From the NCBI RefSeq assembly GCF_028372415.1, contig NC_092879.1, forward strand, positions 92,838,741 through 92,902,740: DNA of 64,000 nt, given 5' to 3'. The position numbers and the translations under genes were made by a program. Position 1 is the stretch's first letter. Each line of letters begins with the position of its first letter. The stretch comes from Notamacropus eugenii (taxonomy: Eukaryota > Chordata > Mammalia > Diprotodontia > Macropodidae). Of the stretch, positions 1-13,600 are shown one piece after another. The notes below the pieces were generated by a model that worked only from the letters and a program-made list of their open reading frames with translations, was not told the origin of the DNA and searched no databases.

Positions 1-239
1 ACCTTCTAACTGGTACCCTAGCCTCCGACCACTTCTCCTCTTCCCAGTTCTTTCCTCCCTTCATATCTACAGCACAGGGAATGGGAATAATTAAGCCATT
101 TTCCAAGTTTCTGTTTAAACATTCTAATGCTCCTCAGTCCTGATGCTAAGCCAGTGCAGGAAGCCATTTCCTGCCTCCCCTGACCCCCCACAAGACTCCT
201 TAAGCTTCTTTGGCCTGACTTTAAGCTATCTTGTATACA

Positions 240-400
240 TTGTTTTCCTTGGATCTTCCTGACAACCCAGTGAATGAGGTACCATAGGCGAGATCAATCT
301 TATTTTACAGACTAGGAAAGTGAGGGTCAGAGTGACACAGGGATTTGGTCAGGGCTACATAGCTCATGGGTGGCAGCAGTGGGATCCTCACCATACCTAC
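240..400 (-). mobile_element. MIR/core-SINE remnant
   Basis: Reverse-orientation core-SINE text: a block like 'attttacagactaggaaagtga' with 'ggtcagggctacatagctc' after it, heavily diverged. Ends are approximate. Confidence 0.6.
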
Positions 401-714
401 AAGCACAGTGACAAAGCTAAAGCAAGGTCCAGGAGGCAGGAGAGTCCTAGGGAGCCTGGTGTGTATGGTCACTTCTTCTTCCCCGACACCCCCACCACCC
501 CTTGTTTCCAGCTTCCTTTTGGTCAAAGGAAAGTGGGAGGCCAGAAGAGTGAAGGAACATAGTAGGGACACAAAGCCCCTGGCACCATGTGGCCTGAGCC
601 TAGCATTTCTCTTACTTCTTTTCCAGTCCTACCCCTAGGGAGGAACATTAGTTTTCCATTCCTCCTCTTCCATGGTCACACACTCCTTTTCCCACCCCTG
701 TAAGTCCTGAAGAC

Positions 715-855
715 AGGGAGTGTGGTAGAGTGGATCACCTTCACGCCAGGAATACCTGCATCCTACCTGTGTGACCCTGCTCAAATCACTTTCCCTCTTA
801 GTGACCAAGACACTCAGTCTCTTAGCCTGAGTGGTAGAGAAGGTGCTGACGTGAT
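715..855 (+). mobile_element. tRNA-derived SINE remnant
   Basis: Starts with a tRNA-like head (tgtggtagagtggatcacc) and carries the diagnostic 'cctgtgtgaccctgctcaaa' core. The 3' part is degenerate. Confidence 0.6.
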
Positions 856-1164
856 TGATGGAGGGAGTTTCTGCACTGGAAGTTCCCTGTACCAATGAAA
901 TCACAGGGCCAGCCCCTCTCCCCCTCCCCTATGAGTTCCAAAGGCAATTCAGAGAGTAACCACTTGTTCTTGCCCCAGTGGCCTGGGAGACAAGAATAAG
1001 GAGTCTGGAACAACCTTCTCTGCCCCGCAGGGCCCACAATCAGCTGCAGCCCTGCCAGGAGGAGGGCTAGAACTGACCAGAGACCTTCTGGTGGCCCTAA
1101 GAACAGGCGATGCCACACTGGAGGGGGCTGGCTCCTCTCTTACTGACAGACACCACCCCAACTT

Positions 1165-1535
1165 AAGGTCACATGTGTACCCATGTACATACATACCAAA
1201 ATGCAGACAGTCACACAATGTATGTATGCACACATAGAAATACACAGAGACACATGTGCATACATGTACATAACACACTGAAATACACAAGCCACACACA
1301 ATGCATGTACATACACACAGAAATATACACATAGCCACATGTGCATGCATGTACACACTGAAATACAGTCACAATGCATGAATGTACATACACAGCCACA
1401 CAATGCATGTATATATGCAGCCACACAATGCATGTACATGCACACAGAAATACACACATAGCCATATGCACATACATGCACACATAAGAACACATACAAC
1501 CACACACACATGTACATGTATGTAAAAATACAACC
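1165..1535. repeat. Minisatellite of CA/TG-rich units
   Basis: Recurring words cacaatgcatgtacat, acacagaaatacacacatag and cacatgtgcatgcatg form an imperfect tandem array with a period near 76-82 bp and some shorter units. The purine-pyrimidine alternation keeps several minus-strand frames open, but these are Cys/Val/His-rich shadows and not a gene. Confidence 0.85.
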
Positions 1536-1874
1536 CCCACTCCCACCCCCCCACCTGGGTTTAGAGAGGGAAGGGATCTTGGCAGTCATCAAGTCCAGCT
1601 CTCTCAAATATACAGCACCAGGCTAGGAAGATGGCAGGCAGCGGTGGGTGAAGGAAATACAGGTCATGGACCAAAGAGACAGATGCCTACATAGGTAGGT
1701 CAAGTGCTTCTTGAGACCCTCACAGGTGAGGCCAAAGTGAGCCAGGTAGTGAGGGGCAGAGCCGACATTTGATCCCAGGCCTCAAACTTCAAATTCCCTG
1801 TCCCCTGCTAGACTAAGGCCCTGATTAGGGTCAGTAACAGTGATGAGCAGTGCTAGCTCAGCAATGCCCATCAG

Positions 1875-1980
1875 AGCCCAGGGGAGGAGAGAAGGAAGAG
1901 GGAACAGGAGAAAGAGAGAGAGCAAGAAAAAGAGGAAGAAAGAAAAGGAGAGCATGAGGAGAGGAGAGATGAGAAATGGG
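1875..1980. repeat. Purine-rich (GA) low-complexity tract
   Basis: About 100 bases almost wholly A and G (aggagagaagg, aaagagagagagc). Low complexity, nothing else seen. Confidence 0.8.
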
Positions 1981-2229
1981 ACTAAGTAACGACTATGCCA
2001 GTGACACAGGCTGCCTGTCCCTGACCTAAAGAATTAGATTTTTTAAAAAATCAAACATGAACATTAGGTTGGTTCTGACTCTGTATACTTATTCCTTATT
2101 TGAGACTGAAATGGAACCTAATGTTTGGCTTCATGAGACCCTCAGTAGGCATCCCACATCTTCCAAGTGCCTTTACTCAGCATCTTGTGCTCTCCTGATC
2201 ATCCTAGGGTGGACCTTTCAGCTCATGCA

Positions 2230-2350
2230 CAGAGGAATTCAAGACCTAGAATGCTAGAAAGAACATCAAGGTCCCCTAATGGAATCCTCTCATTTTACAC
2301 AGAGGGAAAGTGAGATACAGAGGGATGAACTAACTTGTCCAAATATCTGG
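2230..2350 (-). mobile_element. MIR/core-SINE fragment
   Basis: Reverse core motif: 'ctcattttacacagaggga' followed by 'gaactaacttgtccaaa'. Only the central part survives. Confidence 0.6.
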
Positions 2351-4309
2351 ACCAGATAACTTCCCTGGAACCTTTCAGCTTGAAATCTGGGATTCCATGA
2401 TGGTACACTTAGAGCTGGAAGTTAAGGCAGCTGCCTTGGGAAGTGGCGGGCTCTCCCTTTCTGGAGGCCATCAAACAAAGGTCCTGATCACATTAGCCAA
2501 TTCTAGGAAATGTGTGTGTGTGTGGGGAATTCTGATATTCCCTACCTCTGTGGTCATACAGCTATGATTCAGGCCTCCACTTTTTGCCTCCAAATCACCC
2601 CACCATGCTGCTGCCTTCTAAGGCCCAGCTGAACATTTGCAAAGAGGTCTCCCCAGGCCAGAAGGGCCTCTGTAGTGCACTCTCCAGACTTGCAAAGGCT
2701 ATGAAGAGGGGAAGCTTTGTTTTGTGACAGTGCTTGTGCTTCTCCGTTACCTGTGACTGATTCTGGGGCTCCACTCTACTCCTTCCTTCCACTTTCCTTA
2801 GTCCCTTAGGCCACAACATTGGCCTCTCTTGGTTATCTAGCGCTGTCAGAACTTGGTGCTTTGAGTCCCCCCCCACCCCCCATCATCCACCTCCTGTGGC
2901 CACCTCCGACACCAGCCATGTTTTCTCCCAGCCCTCCCATATGGCCCTGAGGGGGGAAGGTACTCACTGTCGATACTCAGTCATTGTTGACCACCACCAT
3001 ACACTGACCACCTACCTGAGTCCTGACTCAATGCTGGCGGTTTCCCAGATGCATTAAGCTGCCCAGATGTGGAAGGTGGGATTCGATCAGCACAGAGACT
3101 GGCTCTGGAGACATATTCTTACAGTCCTGAGAGGAAGGACAGTGTGAGCAAACCCCACCCTTTCACAGACACTCAGTTCCCCTTTTTTTGTTTCCTGACT
3201 TAAACCAATGTCTTTTTTTTCTTCTCCCTTCTCAGAGGCATGGTATCTTATTTCCCCTTCCATCAGCCTGGAACCCCCAATACTGCCACCATGAGTTGGG
3301 CTCAGAAAAAAGCCTCCACCTACTTTGGTGTCACTGAGGCTCAGGCCGTAGAGCCAGGCCACAAAGGTGGAAAACAACCTTGACTTCAGGGCTACAGGAA
3401 CAGGCAGAACACAGGGAGCAAAACTAGAGAGGAAAGAGGAGTGTAGAAATGGGGGGCAAGGCAGGGAGAGGTAGACAGACAGGGCAAGCAGCCTGTGAGG
3501 AAGGCCACCCACGGCAGAGGGGCTTGGAGCTGAGACAACTGCACTTAAAGGGGATAGTTTCTCCAGAAAACGGCAGAGCTAGAGATAGGAAGACTTCCTC
3601 TGTTGAGTCATTTTCTAAGAAAGATTTTTTTTCTTCTGCAGATAAAGATGTCAGAACATGGGCCAAGAAGCAAACTTGTACCTTCTCTATTTTCCAGGAA
3701 TGTTGATTTTTTTTTCCATTTAAGACCCTTATTAGGAGACTATGCCTTTAATTATTTAGGACTCTGTAATCCTGGAAAGCATGCCTCTTTGGGCCACTCA
3801 GAAGAAAACTGGCATATTGTTCCCAGCTGGCTCTGGGGCTGAGCCCCACTGCTGCCTCTAGCCCACCCTTCTCCTACTCAGTGTGAAAAGGAGTGTCTTC
3901 CTTTGGTCAGTCCAGGAGGCACATTTCTCCCACAATTCTCCCAGGAAATAAGTGTTGGCACGTGCTATCTTAGGAATTAGAGCATTGGGCACCAGATGGT
4001 GAAGGCATCCCACTGCAATGTTGCCATCCATCCTCCCCCCACTAGCATACCCTTAGTTGCCTGTCTTGGGTGCCTCATGCAGAAGCCCTTCCTAGGCTCC
4101 ACTGCAAGTTATCAAGTTATTAAGATTATTTAAAATGTTTAAAAGTTTCATCGATGCCTTTATTTACATTGCGGTCACCTACAGCCCTCCCCCAAACTCC
4201 AACGTTGCTCCAAATCTCGAAACAGCTCTAAACAGAAGTCAGCCATATCTGACAACATATGTCTTGTTCTGCATCCATAACCACCCCTTCTCTGCAAAGA
4301 GGACAGAAG

Positions 4310-4480
4310 TCTGTTACACTGGGTTCCAAATCTGCCTTAGACACTTATCAGTCAGGTGACCCTTAGCAAGTCACTTTGGTTTCCTTAGCTCTGCCATGGG
4401 GATAATAATAGCACCTACCTTTCAGGACTGTTGTGAGGATCAAAGGAGGTAGGATACATTAAGTGTTTTGCCAACATTAG
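4310..4480 (+). mobile_element. MIR element
   Basis: Sense order: 'caggtgacccttagcaagtc', a run of 'gggataataatagcaccta', then 'ggactgttgtgaggatcaaa'. This is the standard MIR core and 3' half. Confidence 0.8.
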
Positions 4481-4734
4481 GCCTTGGGAGTCAAGATTGG
4501 TCATTGAAATGATCTGAGTTCTAACATCTATTGACTGAGTGACTGACTTGGTTCTGCCTCAGTTCATACAAGTCTTCCCAAGCTTCTATGAAACCTTCAC
4601 ATGCCTGTCAAGATTCTCAAAGCAACAAAGTTGTCTTAAATGGGTATGTATTTTTTCAAAACCTTTTTATTGGCCAAGTATTGGCCTGGTTAGTTCTCAC
4701 ATTTACTCAAAGCAGACAAATAAGTAAAAATAAC

Positions 4735-4850
4735 TGACCTTTATATGGTGCTTTAAAGTTTGTAAAGAGTCAGTGTAGTTACAAGGGCTGTTATTATATT
4801 CATTTTACAGTTGAAGAAACTGGCCATGGAGCCAATAAGCACCAAAGGTT
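4735..4850 (-). mobile_element. MIR fragment
   Basis: Reverse orientation: 'tttatatggtgctttaaagt' and 'cattttacagttgaagaaac', the 3' half and core of a MIR-class SINE. Confidence 0.65.
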
Positions 4851-5529
4851 GTATTTTATCTCAGAGCTTTAGACATCTGCTCCACACTTGTGTCCCCCAA
4901 AACCCATGATGTTAAAAGGAGTAAGAACACTTATCGCACTAACAATGCATCTGATTAGATAAAGGTTTGGGAAGTTTCACTTTTGTTTCCTTCCAAGTCC
5001 TAAAGTAGTGGATTGGCTACCTTCCATGGTCTGTGTTTTCTGGACATGGGGTCAGAGACGGCATTATCTATTGTGTTGTTGGATTTCTCAGAACACATTT
5101 AACTTGCAGTGGCCACAACATGAAAGCAAGCCAAAGGGGATGTCTGGTTCCTGGGATATTCCATTGGATTAGTGGGTGCTAGCCTTCAGCTTTATGGGGA
5201 GACAGGGGAAAAAGGTAATGGGGACTTTCTCTTGGATGGGGATGATTTGCAGCTTACAGATGCTCCACAATTTCAGGATGACTTTGAACTGGAAGAATCA
5301 AATTTATTTACTCTTATAAAACCAATTCCATAAATTTTGGTAGCTAGCTAAAAGTTTGAGGAATAAAATGGAAGTGACCACCATCCTGGCTAATCCTATC
5401 CACCAGGTATTTTGGCAGTGCTATTAAGTGAAAAAGGTCTTGTGGTCTTCAGATCCTTCTGTACTAGACCAAGGAGGAGGAGTGGAGGGCTACTTCCCTT
5501 GAGCCCCATAGTCTGCAGTCTCAGAGAAT

Positions 5530-5705
5530 ACAGATATTAGGGCTGGGAGGGCCCTTGCTAATCATATAGTCCAACCTCTTCATTTTATAGATAGAGAAAT
5601 GGAGGCCTGGTGAAGGTGATTTGTCCAAGGTCATGGAAGTAGTAAGGGGTCAAGTCAAGATTTGATCCCAGTGTCTCTGACTCCGTATATTTATTACCCA
5701 AAGGC
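5530..5705 (-). mobile_element. MIR element
   Basis: Reverse core 'cattttatagatagagaaat' then 'gatttgtccaaggtcatgg' and a degenerate tRNA-like head ending 'gatttgatcccagtgtctc'. Confidence 0.75.
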
Positions 5706-5807
5706 CTCAGCTCTCATTTGGTTGGCTCAACATGGCATTTTGCACTTAAGAATAATTAATAAATAAATAATATCTTTTAATAGTCATTATCCCCCACCCT
5801 AGTGGAA

Positions 5808-5990
5808 AGAAAACTAGAATTGGTGTCATAGAGCCTACTTTCAAATCTCAGCTCTGCTACTGCCTATATCCTGGAACAAGTTTGTTTGATCTCCCTGGGT
5901 CTCAGATTCCTTTTCTGTAAAATGAGTTTTGACTAGATGACCTCTAAGACCCCCCTCCAACTCTGCATCTAGTCCCTAGGACCCTATGTA
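5808..5990 (+). mobile_element. Core-SINE with 'tagatgacctctaag' tail
   Basis: tRNA-like/core 5' half followed by 'tgactagatgacctctaag', a 3' tail shared with several other copies in this window (for example near 15920, 42750 and 62290). Confidence 0.75.
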
Positions 5991-6149
5991 TTTTGGTGCC
6001 TCAACATGTTATGGAGGAGACTCAGGCTTTGTCAACACAGCATCTACAAATGACACCAAGCTCTGACAAGCCCTACCAAGTTGGAAAGGCTTTGAGGATG
6101 GGACAGATGATGTACTGTGTATATTATAATAGTGATGATAATTTGCAGG

Positions 6150-6388
6150 AAGGGCAGCTAGGTGGGTCTGGAATCAGGAAGACCTGAGCTCAAGTCTGGC
6201 CTCAGATACTTCCTACCTGTGTGACCCTGGGTGAGTCATTTCACCCTGTCTGCCTCAGTTTCCTCACCTGTTAAATGAGCTGGAGAAGGAAATGGCAAAC
6301 CACTCCAGGATCTTTGCCAAGAAAAGCCCACATGGGGTCAGGAAGGGTTGGACATGACTGAAAACAGGTGAACAGCAACAACAATTTG
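6150..6388 (+). mobile_element. Marsupial tRNA-derived SINE, near full length
   Basis: Head 'gggcagctaggtgggtctgg', B-box-like 'gagctcaagtc', core 'ctgtgtgaccctgggtgagt', then a tail with 'gagaaggaaatggcaaacc' and a terminal CAACAACAA run. This whole-copy layout is what points most clearly to a marsupial genome. Confidence 0.88.
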
Positions 6389-6509
6389 CAGGAAGGGGCA
6401 GAAAGACCCTTAAGCTGTGGTAAGGACACAGTTTTCTTTGGAGAAGAGTTCTGAGCCAGTAGTTTCTTCCACTGTAAAACCAGGAGTTTCTAGAATCCTT
6501 TCAAGTGGA

Positions 6510-6605
6510 CTTGACATCAGAGGGCCTGGTTTTTACTAGCCCTGTGACTTTGGACAGGAGCTTTTCTTTCTGGGGGCCTTAGTTTACTCACTTGTCATAG
6601 GAGGG
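6510..6605 (+). mobile_element. Degenerate core-SINE fragment
   Basis: Contains 'ccctgtgactttggacagg' and a following 'ccttagtttactcacttgt', an eroded SINE core next to the CpG island. Confidence 0.5.
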
Positions 6606-6853
6606 GATTGATCATGGTTTAGAGCTGCAAAGGAGCTTAGAGAAGTCATGCAAACACATCATTTCCTAAGGATCTTGTCTGATCTAAACGTTGTAAAAGC
6701 ATCAGCCCAGCGAGTGGGGGAGGTGGGAGAAGGGGCGGGGCGAGGAAGAGGGGGCGGGGCGAGGACGAGGGGCGTGGCGGGGAAAAGAAATGACGAGGCC
6801 ACGCCCACCAGGCAGTGTGCATCAGAGGCGGGCCTCCGTGCAGCCCCTCCCCC

Positions 6854-6861
6854 TGACGTCA
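6854..6861 (+). promoter_or_regulatory. CRE palindrome TGACGTCA
   Basis: Exact consensus CREB/ATF site inside the CpG island, about 20-30 bases upstream of one candidate pyrimidine start. Confidence 0.6.
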
Positions 6862-6950
6862 AGGCATGCGCGTGTGCCACCTTTTCAGGAAAGCCGCAGT
6901 CTTTCGCAGTCATCCTTGGAAGTCAGTCGTTTTCTTCAGCTCGTCGTCAT

Positions 6951-6970
6951 CCTCGGCCGAGCGCTCGCCT

Positions 6971-6988
<18 letters not shown>
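6951..6988. repeat. Perfect 16-bp GC-rich inverted repeat, 6-base loop
   Basis: Left arm CCTCGGCCGAGCGCTC (6951-6966) and right arm GAGCGCTCGGCCGAGG (6973-6988) are exact reverse complements around the loop GCCTAT. The candidate upstream ATG of RPL36A at 6971-6973 begins in the loop and ends on the first base of the right arm. As RNA or extruded DNA this would be a very stable hairpin. Confidence 0.95.
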
Positions 6989-8879
<1,891 letters not shown>

Positions 8880-9209
8880 GTTTCATTGTTTTCGTCTTAA
8901 TAGGAGAAAACCATTCCATTCCATTCATTGGTTTTGTGTTTTCTGTCTTGGAAAGGAAGAGATTTGAGTTAAACCAAGTCTCACACTATGTGAAGCTTTT
9001 CCCATGTAGGAAAAGGTCTTGCGGATGTGACTGAGTGTTGTAACTTTAATCATCTACTTAATGAGATTTGTATGTCATGGAGAGAAAGCCCAGCTGGACA
9101 TTTCTGGGAGCCCCCGGGGGGCCTTGGTTATTAGTACTATGGCTAAAATAATCACTGACAGCCTGGATTCCCAGGCAAATTGGGAGTGGAGAAGTTAGGG
9201 ATACAAAGT

Positions 9210-9215
9210 AATAAA
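9210..9215 (+). terminator. Candidate RPL36A polyadenylation signal
   Basis: AATAAA 331 bases past the stop. A closer AATAGG at about 8898 occupies the place expected for the usual short 3' UTR and may be an eroded signal. Which is used cannot be told. Confidence 0.4.
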
Positions 9216-9290
9216 GCTAGGGATAGCTAGCCCGTTTCATAGGTTTCCAGCAGATCAAAAGTAATTAATTCATCACCTTCAGGGATTCCC

Positions 9291-9456
9291 GTTTTCAAAA
9301 TATTAATCAGGTGGTTCCCCACATCTGTTTGGGTTGCTTTCTTTGTGGAGAACTAATTAATGATTGAATTGCCTAGTCCATAAAGGGATAGCCTATTAAT
9401 TGTAAACTCATTTGTACCTTGTTTTCAGAGTATTAATCAAGTGACTTCCCAGATCT
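9291..9456. repeat. Diverged 36-bp direct repeat, 130 bp apart
   Basis: Copies at 9291-9326 (gttttcaaaatattaatcag...) and 9421-9456 (gttttcagagtattaatcaa...) differ at about seven positions. The surrounding DNA is rich in TTAAT words. Not part of a family I recognise. Confidence 0.7.
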
Positions 9457-9607
9457 AAAGAGATTGCCTGTTAATTGAAAATTGATATATTAATTATGTT
9501 TAGGGGTGGGTAGGGAATGACAGCTGGTCAAGAGTTGGAACAGTAAAGAATGGTGGTCATTGTTCCTTTATTTTACATCGTTTTTTTGTATCACATAAAC
9601 CCATATT

Positions 9608-9718
9608 AGGCTTTAAGCCCTCTAAGGGCAGAATGTTTGTCTGTGTCTATCTTTGTATCTTGGCACGGTGCCAGCACCATGCCTTTCACACTAAAGGTGC
9701 TTAATAAATGTTGAGTCT
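9608..9718 (+). mobile_element. L2 3' end
   Basis: Ends with 'ggtgcttaataaatgttgag', the typical L2 terminus, after 'ctctaagggcagaatgtttg'. The AATAAA inside it is a repeat feature and a less likely gene polyA signal. Confidence 0.7.
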
Positions 9719-10330
9719 TCCTAATGGTGTTTCCCAGACTTTTTTGTTGATGGGGAAATATGGGGGTGGGGTGGGGAGGAGAGAAGGGAATTGCCAATTC
9801 ACCTCCAGTCTACATTTTATTGCCTAAATTTGTTAGGCTTTCCCTCCCTAGATATTTGTCGTAGCCATTAAGGTGATTTAATGGCTGAGTCATCCTTGGA
9901 AAAAGAGCATTTATGGCACTTTAACAACTCCCCATACCTGCCCTGGGGGTAGCTGGACTTCAAATCACACATTTAGACCTTAGAACTGGGCTACTGCTCT
10001 AGGATTTGTAGATGGGGAGGGGAGTAAGTTAGTTACAAATCGTTAAAAGGGTTGTAAGTGGCCTAGAGGGAACTTTTTAAGGAGTAGACAAGGGAATATT
10101 AAAGAAATGGTTTAATTAAGCCCAGCAGCAAATGAAAGAGGCCCATACTTAATATTTGTACCAAAAGGGAAGAAATCCATAAAAGATGAGAATTCAGAAA
10201 TAACATCATTTTAAAATGTTAAGTTATCCAAGACGATAATGGAAGTGAATTCAGAAGTGACATGATTGGAAACAGAATCATCCAAGTCATTGGCAGGGCT
10301 GTAGCTAGAAACAAGTCATCCAGGGTGGTG

Positions 10331-10615
10331 TTACTGGGAACTTTGGTGTTGCTGGAAAGTCTGCAGCTTCAATAGGACAGTACCTGTGGGGTTTACTCGA
10401 ACCTTCAATTGAGATGTCCATTCGTAAAGTCCCAGTTCTTGCTTCACAGGAAGGATTTGTGTAATAAAGCAGGCTGGAGTACACCCCAGTCCCCCACCCA
10501 AGTCAGCAATGGAAAAGGCATAATTCTGAGGTCCCCCGATCTCTTTCTGGTTTAGCACAGCCACGGCCCAGGCTAAATTTGACAGGGGACGTTCCCACAC
10601 TTCAAAGTCCTCCAC
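10331..10615 (-). CDS. GLA: GLA exon 7 and stop
   Basis: Acceptor tggtttcctag, then [20 protein letters not shown]; the C-terminal beta domain ends [13 protein letters not shown]-stop. The last dozen residues do not resemble human, as is usual for this end. The human AATAAA-in-coding layout is not evident here. Confidence 0.96.
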   Translation of the reverse strand: MEDFEVWERPLSNLAWAVAVLNQKEIGGPQNYAFSIADLGGGLGCTPACFITQILPVKQELGLYEWTSQLKVRVNPTGTVLLKLQTFQQHQSSQ

Positions 10616-13600
10616 CTAGGAAACCAAGACAATTTCAGCATTAGTAGGCTCATGGCCATAAATGTAGCCCTCGAGTGTTAGGAATAGAAGCAGTAGCCTC
10701 AAAATTAAGCCAGATCCACAGCCAACACATCTAGCTGTGAAGCTGTCAAAAGTTTGACAGGTCATTAACTGGGATTCTTAAGGTCAGCCACTGCCATTAA
10801 ATATGTGCAGATAAGGTTCAAAGAGAAACGTCATCGTCTAGGGCAGGGCATAAGCATAATGCCATTGCTTCTGTAAAATGCATACCTCTAATATCTGTAA
10901 AATGAATGAATTTCTCATTTAGTGACAGCCTTGCTGAAGGGTGTCAGTGGAAGTGCCTTTTCTGAAGTTCCTCGGGTCCCATTTTCTCCCATGAATCACC
11001 CTCTGCTAGGTACCTTCCTGAGTCTGTAGCCCTGCTTGCCCAAAGGATCCTGGTTGATGGCAATGACATCTTTATTCTGCAGCAGGGACTTGGATTGGGG
11101 ACTGATGTGTCGGAGGTCATTAGACATGAAGAGTGGGGCTGCCATGACAGCCCAGAGCGCCATCTGAGTGACTTGTTGCTCCCAGCTGAGTCCAAAGTTG
11201 CCGATCACTAACTGAGACAAACATTTATAAAGAAGTGAAAACCATGTCTGATTCTTGGTGAGATTAACGGGATGGAAGAGCAGTGTTTGGCTGAGGCATG
11301 GCACAGACTAGAATCACTTAAAACATTCACTTGGTGTGACTGTTTTCGGTAGGGGTTAGCCTAGATGGATCGCCTATAGATCCTTCCAGCTCTGAGATTT
11401 TATAACTCCAGCACCACGTGAAGCCATATGCCACCCACATCCCGTAGTACTTGTGATGAAAGCACTTTTTCAACCCTGGGATGTCACATGACTCAACTAT
11501 GCTCAAAGTACTCCACGTAGTGACTTCTGCTTCTTGGGTCATAAGAAGGCCCTGCCAAAGGAAGTCAACCAATATTGGCTGTCTGGCCAGCTTCTCCCAA
11601 TGGTCTCATGTGCTTACCATGTCAGGATCATTCCATCCCCCTGGTCCAGCAACAGGAACAAGGGTCTCCTGCTCAGACACCGTCCAGGCCAGAATACTCT
11701 TCACGCTACTCCAGGAATCCAAGATATCACCAGAGTTCCTCCAGAGGTTACAGTACTGTCGAATTTCTGTGTAATTGGGCTAGGAGGCCAATACAATTTA
11801 ATTAATGATTGTTGAACAAAGTATGATTAGTGGTGGTGGTGGGGGAATATGCAGGAGAGGGAAAAGAAGACAGTAATCTCAGTCCTTACAGTAGTAAAGT
11901 GATTTGAGTCCTCTCCATTCTAGAGTAACAGAGTGATAATAGAGGTATCATGTGACTACTGTGTACCAGGAGAATTCAGCTTTTTGCTTTCAATAACTCC
12001 TACCATCATAATGGCCAAGTTGGGATACCAGGTCTAGACTAGGATTCCACTCAATTCTGGACAAGACTGCTCATTGATGGCCAAAGAGTCCCAGTTCATT
12101 ACTTCTAGCTGCCTCATGCTTTTGGCCTTATTGACAACTACCACTTGCTTAAACAAGCTGGGTCAGGGTGAAATTAATACTGTGACTAGACATAGGCCCT
12201 CCCTTCTCAGGGGAGTCAGGGGTCCTACTTCATTCTAATACACTTTAAATAAGATGCAGATGAGTACCTAGGAACTTACAATCGAGAGCTGGGTAGTTTC
12301 TGTTTGTGCTGTGAGCAGCACCCACCCAGCCTAAATATGTAAGGGGGGGAGTAAAGTGAGGTCTAGCAGCAGGCCCGTCAGAAGAGTCAAGCTTTCTGCC
12401 AGGATGTGGCCTAAGAGCATCTAGGCAGAAACAAGCAGTCAGGGGATGATATACCAGGGAGGTGTCTGGAAAAAGTGGAGATACTATAGGTCAAGTTGGG
12501 TGAGAGACTGAACTCTGTGACAAGGCTCTGGGTAGCTGGCTTACCTTCTGAAAGTGCCTTATATACAGAGGCCACTCACAGGAATACAGAATGCTCCGGC
12601 CAGTTCTGTTGAGGGCAAAGGACATGTACTTATAGCCTGTAAAAGAAAAGAATGGGAAAAAGGCAGAAAAGGCCACTTTTCAACTTGGATGGATCCCATT
12701 AAATGAGAATTCTCAGACAAAAGGGGTAGGTGCTATTATTAGCTCAACTGGGGCAGACAGAGGTGAAGTGATTTGCCCAGGGTTACCAAGCTAGGAAGTG
12801 TCCTAACTTCAGGCCCAGCATTCTACCTACTGTGCCACCAGAAAATTCAGAGGATGCTACAGGACTAAGAGTTGGAAAGGTCCATTCATTTTATTTTGGA
12901 GACAAGTAAGGCCCACAGATGTGAAGTGACTTGCCCTAGGGTCACCCAGGTCGTAGGAAGCAGAGCTGGGATTTGAACCAGGTCACCTGGCTCCAAATCC
13001 AGTCTTCTTGTCATTCAAGCACAGTACCTCAAATTTTTTTTTTTACTCCTGTGGTCATTTCGTGTCCTCTTCTTCTGGGAAGGGACAGGGACTCAAAAAT
13101 GCGTGATATAGCAGTGAGGAGGAAAATGAAGAAGAGGCAGGGTGATATGGTACAGAGGTGCCAAGCACGTATATGGCCTACGACGTTCTGATTAAAATAT
13201 GAGCAATGGTTAACCAAATAAATAAAAATATAATACAACAGAGATAATATTCATATATGGTTTTTTAAGTTACTATGTATGGTTTAGGGTTTCTATCTGA
13301 GTTTGACACTATTGGGGTAGTAGACAGTGCTGGACTTGGGAGTTAAGACCAGGATTTAAATACTGCTTCTGACAATCACTGTGTGATAGGGGGCCAACCA
13401 TGTTGGTTAACTCCTGCACTTAAAGTAATTCTCCAAGACAGATTTCTAGCTCTGCTTCAGGGAAGAAACTTCCTCCAAACTATTCTAAACACATGCAGAA
13501 CTATTCCTGCCCCCCAAAAAGCCCCCAAACAAAACCAAAAAAACAACTCCCACCCCCAAACCCACCTCAAATGAAAATGACTGAATACTAGTCTGTCCTC

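Larger units (their letters stand above)
1..6650. other. Non-coding region upstream of RPL36A
   Basis: No exon of a known gene was recognised on either strand. It holds degenerate SINE/MIR copies, a minisatellite and a purine-rich tract, listed separately. In human the next gene on this side is BTK on the minus strand, whose first exon is non-coding, so this could be BTK 5' flank or first intron. That is inferred from synteny; the conserved BTK N-terminal exon was looked for and not seen. Confidence 0.5.
8880..10330. other. Tail-to-tail spacer between RPL36A and GLA
   Basis: Holds the 3' ends of both genes, the diverged direct repeat and one L2 tail. For the minus-strand gene, an ATTAAA lies near 10110 and an AATAAA near 9815, either of which could end the GLA transcript. 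No other gene is seen. Confidence 0.6.

Noticed and set aside
949-1607. Long Cys/Val/His-rich open frames on the minus strand
   Set aside because: They run through the CA/TG minisatellite, which is stop-poor in several frames at once. Composition is repeat-driven and there is no conserved domain.
6150-6230. tRNA gene-like A and B boxes
   Set aside because: These boxes belong to the heads of tRNA-derived SINEs here and at 45293 and 49163; no cloverleaf with a proper anticodon stem could be drawn.
2500-6650. BTK 5' exon on the minus strand
   Set aside because: Synteny predicts BTK on this side, but its first exon is non-coding and the conserved N-terminal coding exon is not in the window, so nothing can be assigned.
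9700-9712. AATAAA at the end of an L2 fragment as the RPL36A polyA signal
   Set aside because: It is the standard L2 terminus and lies over 800 bases past the stop; the AATAAA at 9210 is a better candidate.
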